Source of the DNA: Arthrobacter sp. ZGTC131
GTDB taxonomy: Bacteria > Actinomycetota > Actinomycetes > Actinomycetales > Micrococcaceae
Assembly: GCF_002929275.1 (NCBI RefSeq)
Contig: NZ_PJIK01000001.1
Location: forward strand, 434,001 to 498,000
Direction of reading: 5' to 3'
DNA: 64,000 bases
Positions 49,885 through 58,542 of this stretch are shown here, in pieces. Below the pieces are notes generated by a model. It was not told the DNA's origin. It worked only from the letters and a program-made list of their open reading frames with translations, and did not search any database. A program made the translations under genes and the position numbers. The stretch's first letter is position 1, and the number at the start of each line of letters is the position of its first letter.

Positions 49885-51660
49885 TCAGCGGCAGCCGGTA
49901 CCGGCGCGGTAGGTTCCGACGGCGGCCGGCAACTTTCCGGTGGCCGGAGCCTTGCCCGCCAAGACGGCCAGGAGGGCCTTGAACGCGGCGGGCGTCCTGC
50001 CGTACAAGGCGATCTTGGTGGGCGCGGCGGAACGGGCGAGGGGCCAGGGCGCGTCCAGGGCCACGGCAATGTCCCCGCCCACCGGAACGCCGCCGTATCC
50101 GATGAGGTTGACCAACGGTCCCGCCCCCAGCGTGATTCCCTGGGCCTGGGCGGCAGCGGCAAAGCGGGCCCTGTCCCCCGCCGTGCCTCCGGTCACGCGG
50201 ACGCGGCCCGCCACGTGCGCTCCGCTGCACTGTCCGGTGAGAACGGTGACGGCCAGGGCGGAGACTCTGGCCGACAGGCCCTCGCCGCTGCCCGGAGCCG
50301 CAGCAGGATGTTTCGGCTTGGTACGCCCTTGCCAGATCATCATGGTCACCACACGACGCGCGGCCTCATCCAGGCGTGCCGGCGGCAGCCTTCCGGTATC
50401 GACGGCACTGACGATGGCGGCATGGGCGGCGTTCACATCCGCCGGCATCAGCAGCAGATCGGCGCCCGCCGCCAGTGCTGCAGGGGCCGCAGAGCCGTGC
50501 CGGTAGCGGCCAATCACTGCGCCCATGTTCAGCGCGTCCGTGACGGCCACTCCCTTGAACCCGATTCCCCGCAGGGCCGCGTAGGTCACTTTCGAGATCG
50601 ACGCCGGCACTCCAGGCTCCAGGGCAGGAACGGCAATGTGCCCGGTCATGATCATCGGGGAACCTGCCGCAACAGCGGCCTGGAAGGGCTTCCAGTCCCT
50701 GGCCTTCAGCTGGGCCAATGTGGCCTTCTGGACCGGCATGTCCTTGTGCGAATCGGACGTCACCGAGCCATGCCCCGGAAAGTGCTTGGCGGCCGGGAGC
50801 ACACCGGCCGCCAGCATGCCCTTGGAGAAGCCGACGCTCAGGTTTGCCACAGCACGGGGATCTGCGGACAGGGACCGCGCCCCGATGGTGGGATCGGCGG
50901 GACCTATGGTCGCATCGGCGTCGGGAGCGAAGCCCACCGTGAAACCAACGCCCGCGAGTTCCGCCGCCAGCCCGGCGCCGGCCTGTGTTGCCAGGGGGAC
51001 GCTGCCGGCCGCACCGTAGCTCATGGGGGACGGCCAGCCGGTAAGCGGAGCACCCACCCGTTGCACCATTCCCCCTTCCTGGTCCACGCCGATCAGGCCC
51101 GGCCAGGTGCGTCCGCCGGACCGCGAAGCCGCATCCAGCCGACGGGTCGCGGCCGTCAGCGCAGGCACGTCAACCAGCCCCGTGGCAGTTCCGGGCACGT
51201 TATCAGCCATGATCATTGATCCGGAGAGATGTAACCGCTCAACCGTGGCCGCCTGGGCCCCGTGGTCGAGGCCGGCAAAGGACGGCAGGAGCACCTGCCC
51301 GGCCTTCTCGCTCACCGTCATCTTCGCGACGGCGGCGGTCGCCGCCTCGAGGTCACGCTGCTGCGGCCCCCAGCCCAGCGGCGCCGTTGCCTGCTTGCCT
51401 TTAGCCCCCTTCGGTGCGGAGGAAGCGGGAGGGGGCGGGGCCGGCGTCGGGGATTCTTCCCGAGCCGGAGAAGCAGGCGCCTTCGGGGCAGCGGCACTCG
51501 AGGGAGGCGGCGACGGCGGGGCCGTGCAGGACGCCAGGGCGAGCAGCACCGCGAGGGCCGCAGCCGTCCGGGCGGGCCTGTGGGGGGCGGGTCCGTCATT
51601 GGTGTGTTGGTAGGAGGAGGTCTTGTGAAAACTGTCACGCGCTGTCTGTAACCAAGCCAT
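49885..51660 (-). CDS. GH3 family lipoprotein, beta-N-acetylhexosaminidase-like
   Basis: Exported glycoside hydrolase family 3 protein (591 aa from the second ATG). The N-terminus carries a signal and lipobox ALASCTAPP at about residue 45, then a Pro/Ala/Ser linker. The catalytic domain has the NagZ-type loop AAKHFPGHGSVTSDSHKDMP (acid/base histidine) and the nucleophile Asp in GVAVTDALNMGAVIG. The C-terminal about 150 residues (after PKHPAAAPG) are an extra domain resembling the second GH3 domain. It likely releases N-acetylglucosamine from wall material outside the membrane, possibly feeding the GlcNAc-type kinase. TAGCAT stands 7 nt before the ATG at 51660; ATG at 51663 is the alternative. 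Confidence 0.87.
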   Translation of the reverse strand: MAWLQTARDSFHKTSSYQHTNDGPAPHRPARTAAALAVLLALASCTAPPSPPPSSAAAPKAPASPAREESPTPAPPPPASSAPKGAKGKQATAPLGWGPQQRDLEAATAAVAKMTVSEKAGQVLLPSFAGLDHGAQAATVERLHLSGSMIMADNVPGTATGLVDVPALTAATRRLDAASRSGGRTWPGLIGVDQEGGMVQRVGAPLTGWPSPMSYGAAGSVPLATQAGAGLAAELAGVGFTVGFAPDADATIGPADPTIGARSLSADPRAVANLSVGFSKGMLAAGVLPAAKHFPGHGSVTSDSHKDMPVQKATLAQLKARDWKPFQAAVAAGSPMIMTGHIAVPALEPGVPASISKVTYAALRGIGFKGVAVTDALNMGAVIGRYRHGSAAPAALAAGADLLLMPADVNAAHAAIVSAVDTGRLPPARLDEAARRVVTMMIWQGRTKPKHPAAAPGSGEGLSARVSALAVTVLTGQCSGAHVAGRVRVTGGTAGDRARFAAAAQAQGITLGAGPLVNLIGYGGVPVGGDIAVALDAPWPLARSAAPTKIALYGRTPAAFKALLAVLAGKAPATGKLPAAVGTYRAGTGCR

Positions 51661-51667
51661 CATCTCG

Positions 51668-51673
51668 ATGCTA
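51668..51673 (-). promoter_or_regulatory. -10 hexamer of the GH3 lipoprotein gene
   Basis: TAGCAT, seven bases (CGAGATG), then the ATG at 51660. This spacing favours the second of two adjacent ATG codons. Confidence 0.45.
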
Positions 51674-51775
51674 CCCCTGCACTAGACTTGAAAGACCGTT
51701 CCCTGCCAGCCGTTCTGCCAGAAACGGCCACCACGGGACAGCAGACACGGCGCAGCAGAACAGCGAGAGGAACAC

Positions 51776-52927
51776 ATGAAGATTGATTTCGCTTCATCCA
51801 GGCAATCAACTCTTGGTGTGGAATGGGAACTCGCCCTGGTTGATGCGCAGACCGGCGAATTGGCGTCCGTGGCGAACGAGGTCCTGCGTGGGGTTTCCGC
51901 CAACCACCCCGAACTGAATGAGGACGACGAACACCCCCACATCAAGCAGGAGCTGCTCCTGAACACCGTGGAGCTGGTCACCGGGATCTGCGAGACTGCC
52001 GCGGAAGCCAAAGAAGACCTTACCCGGTCCCTGGCCGCCGTCCGCGAAGTCACCGATCCCATGGGCGTGGAAGTCTTCTCCGCAGGCAGCCATCCTTTCA
52101 GCCCGCCCCAGCTGCAGCCGGTCACGGACAAGGAACGGTATGCCAAGCTGATCGACCGCACGCAGTGGTGGGGCCGCCAAATGGTGATCTACGGCGTTCA
52201 TGTGCACGTGGGCCTTGACCGCCGCGAGAAGGTCCTCCCCGTGCTGGACGGCCTGGTCAACTACTTTCCGCACTTCCAGTCGCTGTCCGCCTCCAGCCCG
52301 TTCTGGGGCGGCGAGGACACCGGATACGCCTCCCACCGCGCCCTCATGTTCCAGCAGCTTCCGACGGCGGGGCTGCCGTTCCAGTTCCGCTCGTGGGAAG
52401 AATATGAGTCCTATGTCCAGGACATGTTCACCACCGGCGTGATCGACACCCTTTCCGAAATCCGCTGGGACATCCGGCCGGTGCCGAACCTCGGCACCGT
52501 CGAGATGCGCATCTGCGACGGCCTGGCCACCCTTGAAGAGGTGGGCGCCGTCGCAGCCCTGACGCAGTGCCTGGTGCATGAGTTCTCCACCACGCTGGAC
52601 AACGGCGGAACCATTCCCACCATGCCGCCGTGGCACGTCCAGGAAAACAAGTGGCGCGCTGCCCGGTACGGCATGGAAGCGATCATCATCCTGGACGCCC
52701 AGGGCAATGAGCGCCTGGTCACCGAGCACCTGCTGGAAACCCTGAACCGGCTCGAGCCCATCGCCGCCAGGCTGGGCTGCCCCGACGAGCTGGCCGACGT
52801 CGAAAAAATCATCAGCCGCGGAGCCGGCTACCAGCGCCAGCGGCGGGTGGCCGCGGAAAACGGCGGAAACCTCCAGGCCGTGGTGCTGGACCTGGTCAAG
52901 CAGATGCGGAACGGGCCCACGGCCTAA
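51776..52927 (+). CDS. carboxylate-amine ligase, GCS2 family (YbdK-like)
   Basis: ATP-dependent ligase (383 aa) of the glutamate-cysteine ligase type 2 family. The pattern STLGVEWELALVD at the N-terminus, ELLLNTVELVTG, GVHVHVGL and VEMRICDGLATLEEV mark the active site, with the acidic metal ligands in GVEWE. Although E. coli YbdK has weak glutamate-cysteine ligase activity, actinobacteria use mycothiol, so the true substrates are unclear. The ATG at 51776 follows GAGAGGAACAC, a good ribosome site. It diverges from the GH3 gene by 115 nt. Confidence 0.88.
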   Translation: MKIDFASSRQSTLGVEWELALVDAQTGELASVANEVLRGVSANHPELNEDDEHPHIKQELLLNTVELVTGICETAAEAKEDLTRSLAAVREVTDPMGVEVFSAGSHPFSPPQLQPVTDKERYAKLIDRTQWWGRQMVIYGVHVHVGLDRREKVLPVLDGLVNYFPHFQSLSASSPFWGGEDTGYASHRALMFQQLPTAGLPFQFRSWEEYESYVQDMFTTGVIDTLSEIRWDIRPVPNLGTVEMRICDGLATLEEVGAVAALTQCLVHEFSTTLDNGGTIPTMPPWHVQENKWRAARYGMEAIIILDAQGNERLVTEHLLETLNRLEPIAARLGCPDELADVEKIISRGAGYQRQRRVAAENGGNLQAVVLDLVKQMRNGPTA

Positions 52928-52975
52928 GCGCGGCCCGCCCCGTCGACGACCCCGCCGGCGGCTGCCGGGCTGCAG

Positions 52976-53024
52976 GCCGGTCAGACGCCTGCCGCCTTCA
53001 ACGCCGGTCAGACGGCTGCCGCCT
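52976..53024. repeat. 22-bp direct repeat at the 3' end of tsaD
   Basis: GCCGGTCAGACG, then CCTGCCGCCT at 52976-52997 and GCTGCCGCCT at 53003-53024 follow each other at a 27-bp offset with one mismatch. The repeat includes the tsaD stop codon (TCA on the plus strand at 53008-53010), so the end of the gene was duplicated. Confidence 0.8.
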
Positions 53025-54141
53025 GGGCAGCTTTGGGTGCCGGCGCCGAAACTGAGGTCACGGGCATCGACGAATCCGGGGCGAAGCCGAGGCCGCTGGG
53101 CTCTATTCCCGCCATGACCAGCTGGGCACCGAGGGCGGCCACCATGGCGCCGTTATCCGTGCAGAGGTCCAGCGGCGGCACATGCAGCCTGATCCCGGCA
53201 GCGGAGCAGCGCTGTTCGGTCAGCTGGCGGAGGCGTGAGTTTGCTGCCACTCCGCCGCCCAGCAGCACATCGGTGATGCCGTGCTCGCGGCACGCAAGAA
53301 CCGCCTTGGACGTGATGACGTCCACCACGGCCTCCTGGAACGCCGCCGCGATGTCCGCCACCGGAACGGCCTCCCCCGCTGCCTCGAACTGCTCCACGCA
53401 GCGGGCCACGGCGGTTTTCAGCCCGCTGAAGGACCAGTCGTAGCGGTGCCGTCCGGGCTCCTCGGCGGTGCCCATGTACTTGGGCTGCGTCAGTCCGCGG
53501 GGGAAGCGGATGGCCTTGGCATTCCCTTCGCGGGCCAGCCGGTCGATGGCCGGGCCGCCGGGATAGCCCAGGCCCAGGATCCTCGCCACTTTGTCGTATG
53601 CCTCGCCGGCGGCGTCGTCAATCGTGGAGCCCAGCAGTTCGACGTTGTCCGTGATGCTGCGGATCCGCAGGATCTCCGTGTGCCCGCCGGACACCAGCAG
53701 GGCGCCCAGGTTCTCCGGGAGTGCCGGGCCGTTGCCGGCGTCCGCGGCCCCGCCCGGACGTGAGTCCAGGAGCCCGACGCCCACGTGGGCGACGAGGTGG
53801 TTGATCGCGTACAGGGGTTTGCCGGTGGCGACGGCCAGGGCCTTCGCCGCGCACACCCCCACCATCAGCGCCCCGGCCAGGCCCGGTCCTGAGGTGACGG
53901 CGATGGCGTCGATCTCATCCAGCGCCACGCCCGCCTCTGCCAGCGCGGCGTCGAGGGTCGGCACGAAGGCGTCCAGGTGCGCCCGTGATGCGATTTCCGG
54001 AATGACGCCGCCAAACCTGACGTGCTCGTCCATCGAGGAGGACACCGTGTTGGTCAGGAGTTCCGTTCCGCGGACTATGCCGACGCCGGTTTCGTCGCAC
54101 GAGGACTCGATGCCGAGCACGAGTGGCTGCGAACGGTTCAT
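53008..54141 (-). CDS. tsaD: tRNA N6-threonylcarbamoyladenosine transferase TsaD
   Basis: Catalytic ASKHA-fold subunit (377 aa) of the t6A complex, which transfers the threonylcarbamoyl group to A37 of ANN-decoding tRNAs. It starts [17 protein letters not shown], has the metal-binding HXXXH in [21 protein letters not shown], and [11 protein letters not shown] with the C-terminal metal Asp in CTDNGAM. It ends in a short Ala-rich tail whose coding end is duplicated. Its ATG overlaps rimI by 4 nt; it closes the alr-tsaE-tsaB-rimI-tsaD operon. Confidence 0.96.
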   Translation of the reverse strand: MNRSQPLVLGIESSCDETGVGIVRGTELLTNTVSSSMDEHVRFGGVIPEIASRAHLDAFVPTLDAALAEAGVALDEIDAIAVTSGPGLAGALMVGVCAAKALAVATGKPLYAINHLVAHVGVGLLDSRPGGAADAGNGPALPENLGALLVSGGHTEILRIRSITDNVELLGSTIDDAAGEAYDKVARILGLGYPGGPAIDRLAREGNAKAIRFPRGLTQPKYMGTAEEPGRHRYDWSFSGLKTAVARCVEQFEAAGEAVPVADIAAAFQEAVVDVITSKAVLACREHGITDVLLGGGVAANSRLRQLTEQRCSAAGIRLHVPPLDLCTDNGAMVAALGAQLVMAGIEPSGLGFAPDSSMPVTSVSAPAPKAAQAAAV

Positions 54142-54749
54142 TGCTGGTCTGCCTTCGTCGGGGTGGTCTCGCCGGAACGGCGCGGGTCGTGCTGGCGCGG
54201 GTCCGGCCGGACAGGTTCCGGCTGGACAGGGTGCTGCTGGACAGGGTCCGCGTGGATGACGTCCTCGTGCACGGCCAGGACGTCCTCCAGCTGGAGCCTC
54301 ATGATCAGGGCGTCCACGCCGTCACGGTAGTACTTTCGCCGCACGTGGATCTGCTCGAACCCGAACCGCCGGTACAGCTGCTGGGCGCGGGGATTGTCGG
54401 CCCGGACCTCAAGCAGAACGTCCGCGGCGCCGCGGCGCCGCCCCTCGTCGATCAGTTCCCTGAGGAGGGCAGAGCCGATGCCCCTGCCCTCATACTCCGG
54501 CACGACGGCGATCGTCTGGACGTCCGCGATCGGCTCGACGCACATCAGGCCGGCGTAGCCGACGATGCCCTCCGGCGCCTCGGCGATCAGGTAACGGCGG
54601 GTTTCGGGCTGTGCCAGTTCGTCCACGAACATGTGCAGCGGCCAGGCGTCCACGGGAAAGAGGCGGACCTCCAGCTCATGCACGGCGGGAATATCGGCCG
54701 GCAGCATGTCACGGACCGTCACCCCGGCGCCGCCGGGCACGCCGCTCAC
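54138..54749 (-). CDS. rimI: ribosomal protein S18-alanine N-acetyltransferase RimI
   Basis: GNAT acetyltransferase (203 aa) of the RimI family, usually acetylating the N-terminal alanine of ribosomal protein S18. The acetyl-CoA loop is [15 protein letters not shown], and [20 protein letters not shown] follows. The last about 45 residues are a disordered tail rich in Pro, Gln and Asp with repeats like [11 protein letters not shown], not usual for the family. Start and stop overlap tsaB and tsaD by 4 nt each. Confidence 0.9.
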   Translation of the reverse strand: MSGVPGGAGVTVRDMLPADIPAVHELEVRLFPVDAWPLHMFVDELAQPETRRYLIAEAPEGIVGYAGLMCVEPIADVQTIAVVPEYEGRGIGSALLRELIDEGRRRGAADVLLEVRADNPRAQQLYRRFGFEQIHVRRKYYRDGVDALIMRLQLEDVLAVHEDVIHADPVQQHPVQPEPVRPDPRQHDPRRSGETTPTKADQQ

Positions 54750-55417
54750 AGGGCCCGCTTCCGGGGGCCGGGAACCTGGGCGTCGGACTCGCGGAGGTAC
54801 AGCGGCGTGGAGTCGAGGAGCGTCTCCCCCGCCGCCAGCCGGGCGAGCGCAAACTGTCCCAGGTAAAGAGCGTCCGGATGCTCCTCGCTGAAGTCCGGAT
54901 CCGCGCGCAGGACATCCGCATAGAGCCCGGCGCCTGCTCCGAAGGCCGGCAGGTCCGGGAGGTCCGCGGCAAAGCCAACATGCGGCCCGTCCACGAGCTT
55001 CGGGAGCTGGCCCGCGGTGAGCGTATACCGGGCCCAGTAGACCTCCTTGCGCCTGGCATCCGTGGCAACGAGGAACTCGGCCGGCGCGTCGGTGGCTTCC
55101 GCCACTTCCAGGGCAACGGCGTCCAGGCTCATGAGCCCGTGCAGCGGCTTGTTCCAGACATGGGCCAGCGTGCGGGCCGTCGCAATCCCGGACCGGAGAC
55201 CGGTGAAGGGTCCGGGGCCCACACCGACGACGATCGCGTCGATGTCCGCACCGGTCACGCCAGCTTCGGTCAGCAGTCTCTCGATTCCCGGCGCGAGCAC
55301 CTCGGCGTGCGTCCGCGTGTCCTCGGTGGCAAAGCTGCCCACGACGCCTTCCAAGGCGTCGTCGGACATCAGCGCGGCGCTGGCCACGGCGGAGGTGTCG
55401 ATGGCAAGGATCAGCAT
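54746..55417 (-). CDS. tsaB: t6A biosynthesis protein TsaB
   Basis: ASKHA-fold partner of TsaD (223 aa), needed for t6A formation but without its own metal site. It begins MLILAIDTSAVASAALM; VGVGPGPFTGLRSGIATAR is the family signature. The ATG at 55417 is chosen because it overlaps the tsaE stop by one base (TGATG); the frame continues to 55654, but that part is antisense-like. Co-translated with its neighbours. Confidence 0.93.
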   Translation of the reverse strand: MLILAIDTSAVASAALMSDDALEGVVGSFATEDTRTHAEVLAPGIERLLTEAGVTGADIDAIVVGVGPGPFTGLRSGIATARTLAHVWNKPLHGLMSLDAVALEVAEATDAPAEFLVATDARRKEVYWARYTLTAGQLPKLVDGPHVGFAADLPDLPAFGAGAGLYADVLRADPDFSEEHPDALYLGQFALARLAAGETLLDSTPLYLRESDAQVPGPRKRAL

Positions 55418-56025
55418 CAGGGGGTCCCTTCGGAGGCCTGCTTGAGCACGGGCTGGTCGGCCCAGCGCGGCCCGAAGCCGCGGATGGTGATGGTGCGGGG
55501 CTCGTCGTCGTCGTCCGCGTCGAAGTCCAGGACGCCCGCCGCGCCAGTCGCTGCGCTGCCGGCCACGTGGGTGGCCGCAGCGCCGCCGATGGAGCGGTGC
55601 AGCTCCACCTCGAGCCGGCTCTCGCTCAGGTGTTCCACCCGGTCGCGTCCCCATTCCACCACGGTGACCGAGGAGTCCAGCGTGTTTTCCAGGTCGATGT
55701 CGTCGATTTCCGACGCCGATCCCAGCCGGTAGGCGTCAACGTGGACCAGGTCGGGGCCGCCCGGGTGGGGCCCGTCCGCGAGGTTCGGATGGATGCGCAC
55801 CAGCACGAACGTGGGCGAGATGATCCCCTCCCGCACCCCGAGGCCCTCGCCGAGCCCCTGCGTGAACGTCGTCTTGCCGGCGCCGAGTTCGCCGGTGAGG
55901 ACCAGCAGGTCCCCCGCACGAAGCAGCTCCGCCAGGGACGCGCCCAGCGCGTGGGTCTGCTCCGCCGTCGAGACCTTCAGGGTCTGGACCCAAAGGGGCG
56001 CAGTGCCGGCCGCCGGAAGGTTCAC
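55417..56025 (-). CDS. tsaE: t6A biosynthesis ATPase TsaE
   Basis: Small P-loop ATPase (202 aa) that drives turnover of the TsaB-TsaD complex. Walker A is LTGELGAGKTTFTQGL, then SPTFVLVRIH with the switch region and VHVDAYRLGS; VVEWGRDRVEHL is a typical late motif. The C-terminus is longer than in E. coli, with an acidic DFDADDDDEPR region. It overlaps the alr stop by 4 nt. Confidence 0.94.
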   Translation of the reverse strand: MNLPAAGTAPLWVQTLKVSTAEQTHALGASLAELLRAGDLLVLTGELGAGKTTFTQGLGEGLGVREGIISPTFVLVRIHPNLADGPHPGGPDLVHVDAYRLGSASEIDDIDLENTLDSSVTVVEWGRDRVEHLSESRLEVELHRSIGGAAATHVAGSAATGAAGVLDFDADDDDEPRTITIRGFGPRWADQPVLKQASEGTP

Positions 56026-57227
56026 GGCGCCGGCTTTTCGTTGATGAACGTCCGCGGCACGCGCGGGCTGATGCGGGTCACGATCTCATAGTTGATGGTG
56101 CCGGCGGCCCGGGCCCAGTCATCCGCGGTGGGGCCGCCGTCGGCGCCGTCGCCGAAAAGCTCCGCCTCGGCGCCGAGGAGGCTGTGCCCGCCGGCGGAGA
56201 CGTGCCGCGCGCCGAGGTCGATCACCATTTGGTCCATGGCGATCCTGCCCACCACCGGGTAGGTCACGCCTTCCACCCGCACCGGGCCGCCGGTGGCCAC
56301 ACGGGGGACGCCGTCGGCATAGCCCAGCGGAATGAGTCCCAGCGTGCTGGCGCCGTGGGTGTGGTAATTGAGGCCGTAGGAAACGCCCTGGCCGTCCGGC
56401 ACGTCCTTGCAGTGGGCCACCACGGTTCGCACGGTCATGGCCGGGCGGAGGCCCAGCTCAGCGGATGTCTGCCCCTCGAACGGCGACAGCCCGTAGATGC
56501 CCAGGCCTACCCTGACGAGGTCGAAGTGCGTGTCGGGCCGGGACAGCGTGGCAGGAGTGTTGGCCAGGTGCCGGACTTCGGGGTCCACGCCGGCGTCCTC
56601 GGCGATGGCGAGGACTTCGCGGAACGCCGCGAGCTGGTCATCCGTTTCCGGGCGTTCGGGTTCATCGGCAACGGCGAGGTGCGAGAAGATGCCCACCACG
56701 CGCAGCAGTCCCTCGTCCTGGTATTCCATGGCCTCGCCCACCAGGCTGTCCCACACGTCGATGGTGGCGCCGTTGCGGCCGAGTCCGGTGTCCACCTTCA
56801 GGTGGACACGTGCCGGCCGCTCCTGTTCGCGGGCGGCGGCGACGATCCGTTCCAGCTCCCAGCCGGAGCAGCCGATGTCGACGCCGGCGGCCACCGCCGC
56901 GCCGAAGTTGCTTTCCGCCGTGTGCAGCCACGCGAGCATCGGCGCTTCAATGCCGGCGGCGCGGAGGGCCAGTGCCTCGGAGATATGCGCCACGCCCAGC
57001 CAGCCGGCCCCCGCCTCGAGGGCGGCACGCGCCACCGGCACCGCGCCGTGACCGTAGGCGTCCGCCTTCACCACGGCCATGACCTGTGCCGGCGAAGCGG
57101 CGGCGGCAAGGCGGCGGACGTTGTGGCGGATGGCCTCGAGGTCGATGACGGCGGACCGTTCATACGACGGCGGCCGGACGGCGCCTGATACAGGCGGGAG
57201 GTCTCCTGTTGCTGCTGGATAAGTCAC
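56022..57227 (-). CDS. alr: alanine racemase
   Basis: PLP enzyme that makes D-alanine for peptidoglycan (401 aa). The cofactor Lys54 is in AVVKADAYGHGA, the catalytic Tyr region is VSYGLNYHTHGASTLGLIPLGYADG, and MDQMVIDLG contributes to the second half. The GTG at 57227 is chosen because TAGAAT lies 7 nt upstream; the frame to 57599 is antisense to the kinase gene. It is the first gene of the operon with tsaE, tsaB, rimI and tsaD, so cell-wall and tRNA modification genes share a transcript. Confidence 0.95.
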   Translation of the reverse strand: MTYPAATGDLPPVSGAVRPPSYERSAVIDLEAIRHNVRRLAAAASPAQVMAVVKADAYGHGAVPVARAALEAGAGWLGVAHISEALALRAAGIEAPMLAWLHTAESNFGAAVAAGVDIGCSGWELERIVAAAREQERPARVHLKVDTGLGRNGATIDVWDSLVGEAMEYQDEGLLRVVGIFSHLAVADEPERPETDDQLAAFREVLAIAEDAGVDPEVRHLANTPATLSRPDTHFDLVRVGLGIYGLSPFEGQTSAELGLRPAMTVRTVVAHCKDVPDGQGVSYGLNYHTHGASTLGLIPLGYADGVPRVATGGPVRVEGVTYPVVGRIAMDQMVIDLGARHVSAGGHSLLGAEAELFGDGADGGPTADDWARAAGTINYEIVTRISPRVPRTFINEKPAP

Positions 57228-57234
57228 TCTACTG

Positions 57235-57240
57235 ATTCTA
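57235..57240 (-). promoter_or_regulatory. -10 hexamer of alr
   Basis: TAGAAT, seven bases (CAGTAGA), then the GTG at 57227. It should drive the whole alr-tsaD operon. Confidence 0.6.
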
Positions 57241-57297
57241 ATGCTGGCATTGCGGGGCGGATAATTCCCGGAAAACGGGACGTTTCCACAGGGCGCG

Positions 57298-58389
57298 TCA
57301 GGCGTCCGAGAGGTGCGCGATGGTGGCCGCCGCCCTGCGCTGTGCTTCCGGGGGCACGTCCCGGACGATGTCTGCGAGGAAGGCGTACCGGCGCAGCCAC
57401 TGGCTCCCGCGGCGTTCCGGACGGGCGTTGGCGCGCTTCCACCAGTCAGCGATGTCGCCCCAGCCCGGCGCCGCGAGTGATCCGCCCACCTCCTGCACGG
57501 CCAGCGCGGCGCACAGGTTGGCGAAGCGGAGCCGGTCGCCCAGCGGCCACCCCGCCAGGCAGCCGACGACGAACGCCGCCCCGAAGCAGTCCCCGGCACC
57601 CGTGGGATCGTAAGCCGCCACCGGCAAGGACGGCACCCACTCTTCCTCGCCCGTCTCGGAGTCCACAGCCATGGATCCCTGCTGGCCCAGCGTCACCACC
57701 GCCACGGGCACGCGATCCGCCAGGGAGTACAGCGCCGCCCAGGGATCGTTCTTGCCGGTGAAGGCCATGGCCTCGCGCTGGTTGGGCATGAAGGCGTGGA
57801 AGTAGCGAAGGTTCTCCAGCCGCGCCTGCGACCACTCGCCGCTGGGGTCCCAGCCGACGTCGCCGAACAGTTTCACGCCCGCACCGTGGGCCTCAAGCGC
57901 CCACGGTTCCAACTCGTGGCCCAGGTCCGCGACGGCGGCCAGCGCGGGCGGCGGCCGGCCGATCAGTTCGGACGACGACACCGGCGCGGGATGCCCGTGG
58001 GTCACCATGGAGCGGTCGTGGTTCACGCTCAGCGAGACCGTCACCGGCGAATGCCAGCCCGTGACGCGGCGGGACAGGGATAGGTCCACATGCTCCTGCC
58101 CGGCAAGGATCTTCCAGTTGTAGTCCCCGTAGCCGTCATCGCCGAAGGCCGCCGCGAGCCCGGTCCGGAGACCCAGCCGGGCAGCCGCAATGGCTTGGTT
58201 GGCCACGCCGCCCGGGCAGCTTCCCATCCCCTCGCTCCAGATTTCGGTTCCGGGCTCGGGCGCTTGCGGCAGCCCCGTGAAGATAATGTCCTGAAACACC
58301 GTCCCGGCCAGCAGCAGGTCAAAGGCTCCGGCCGACGGCGTGCGGACGGCCGAAAGCGGATCGAAGCGGCGTGCGGAAATCGCATCCAT
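57298..58389 (-). CDS. PfkB-family carbohydrate kinase
   Basis: Ribokinase-fold sugar kinase (363 aa). The N-terminal substrate motif is GMGSCPGGVANQAIAAARLG, and the C-terminal signature AAYDPTGAGDCFGAAFVVG contains the anion hole and catalytic Asp. The last about 60 residues (WWKRANARPERRGSQWLRRY) are an extra helical tail. It is divergent from a GH4 gene, so its substrate may be a sugar released by that enzyme or a nucleoside. The ATG at 58389 lies 7 nt after TAATGT; the 910-codon frame that includes it reads through antisense DNA of the GH4 gene and was rejected. Confidence 0.87.
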   Translation of the reverse strand: MDAISARRFDPLSAVRTPSAGAFDLLLAGTVFQDIIFTGLPQAPEPGTEIWSEGMGSCPGGVANQAIAAARLGLRTGLAAAFGDDGYGDYNWKILAGQEHVDLSLSRRVTGWHSPVTVSLSVNHDRSMVTHGHPAPVSSSELIGRPPPALAAVADLGHELEPWALEAHGAGVKLFGDVGWDPSGEWSQARLENLRYFHAFMPNQREAMAFTGKNDPWAALYSLADRVPVAVVTLGQQGSMAVDSETGEEEWVPSLPVAAYDPTGAGDCFGAAFVVGCLAGWPLGDRLRFANLCAALAVQEVGGSLAAPGWGDIADWWKRANARPERRGSQWLRRYAFLADIVRDVPPEAQRRAAATIAHLSDA

Positions 58390-58396
58390 GTTCGGC

Positions 58397-58402
58397 ACAT
58401 TA
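58397..58402 (-). promoter_or_regulatory. -10 hexamer of the PfkB kinase gene
   Basis: TAATGT, seven bases (GCCGAAC), then the ATG at 58389. Confidence 0.5.
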
Positions 58403-58487
58403 CGCTGTGCGCCTTGTGGTTGAAACCCCGAGATCTGGCGGTAGGTCCCGTCCCGGTGGAAGTGGGCGGCCGCGCACTGGCGTGGAG

Positions 58488-58523
58488 GGTGACACCGCGT
58501 GCGGTGACGGAGCAGCGGGTGAC
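58488..58523. promoter_or_regulatory. three GGTGAC repeats phased at 15 bp
   Basis: GGTGAC begins at 58488, 58503 and 58518, exactly 15 bp apart, and the last copy ends 6 nt before the GH4 -10 hexamer. They lie in the divergent PfkB/GH4 gap and look like binding sites for a sugar-responsive regulator. Confidence 0.5.
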
Positions 58524-58529
58524 TGCGCA

Positions 58530-58535
58530 TAGACT
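58530..58535 (+). promoter_or_regulatory. -10 hexamer of the GH4 gene
   Basis: TAGACT, seven bases (CCTTGCC), then the ATG at 58543. Confidence 0.55.
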
Positions 58536-58542
58536 CCTTGCC

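Noticed and set aside
52928-53007. Small ORFs between the GCS2 ligase and tsaD
   Set aside because: The stretch is made of a repeat copy and GC-rich filler; no start with a ribosome site and no coding pattern.
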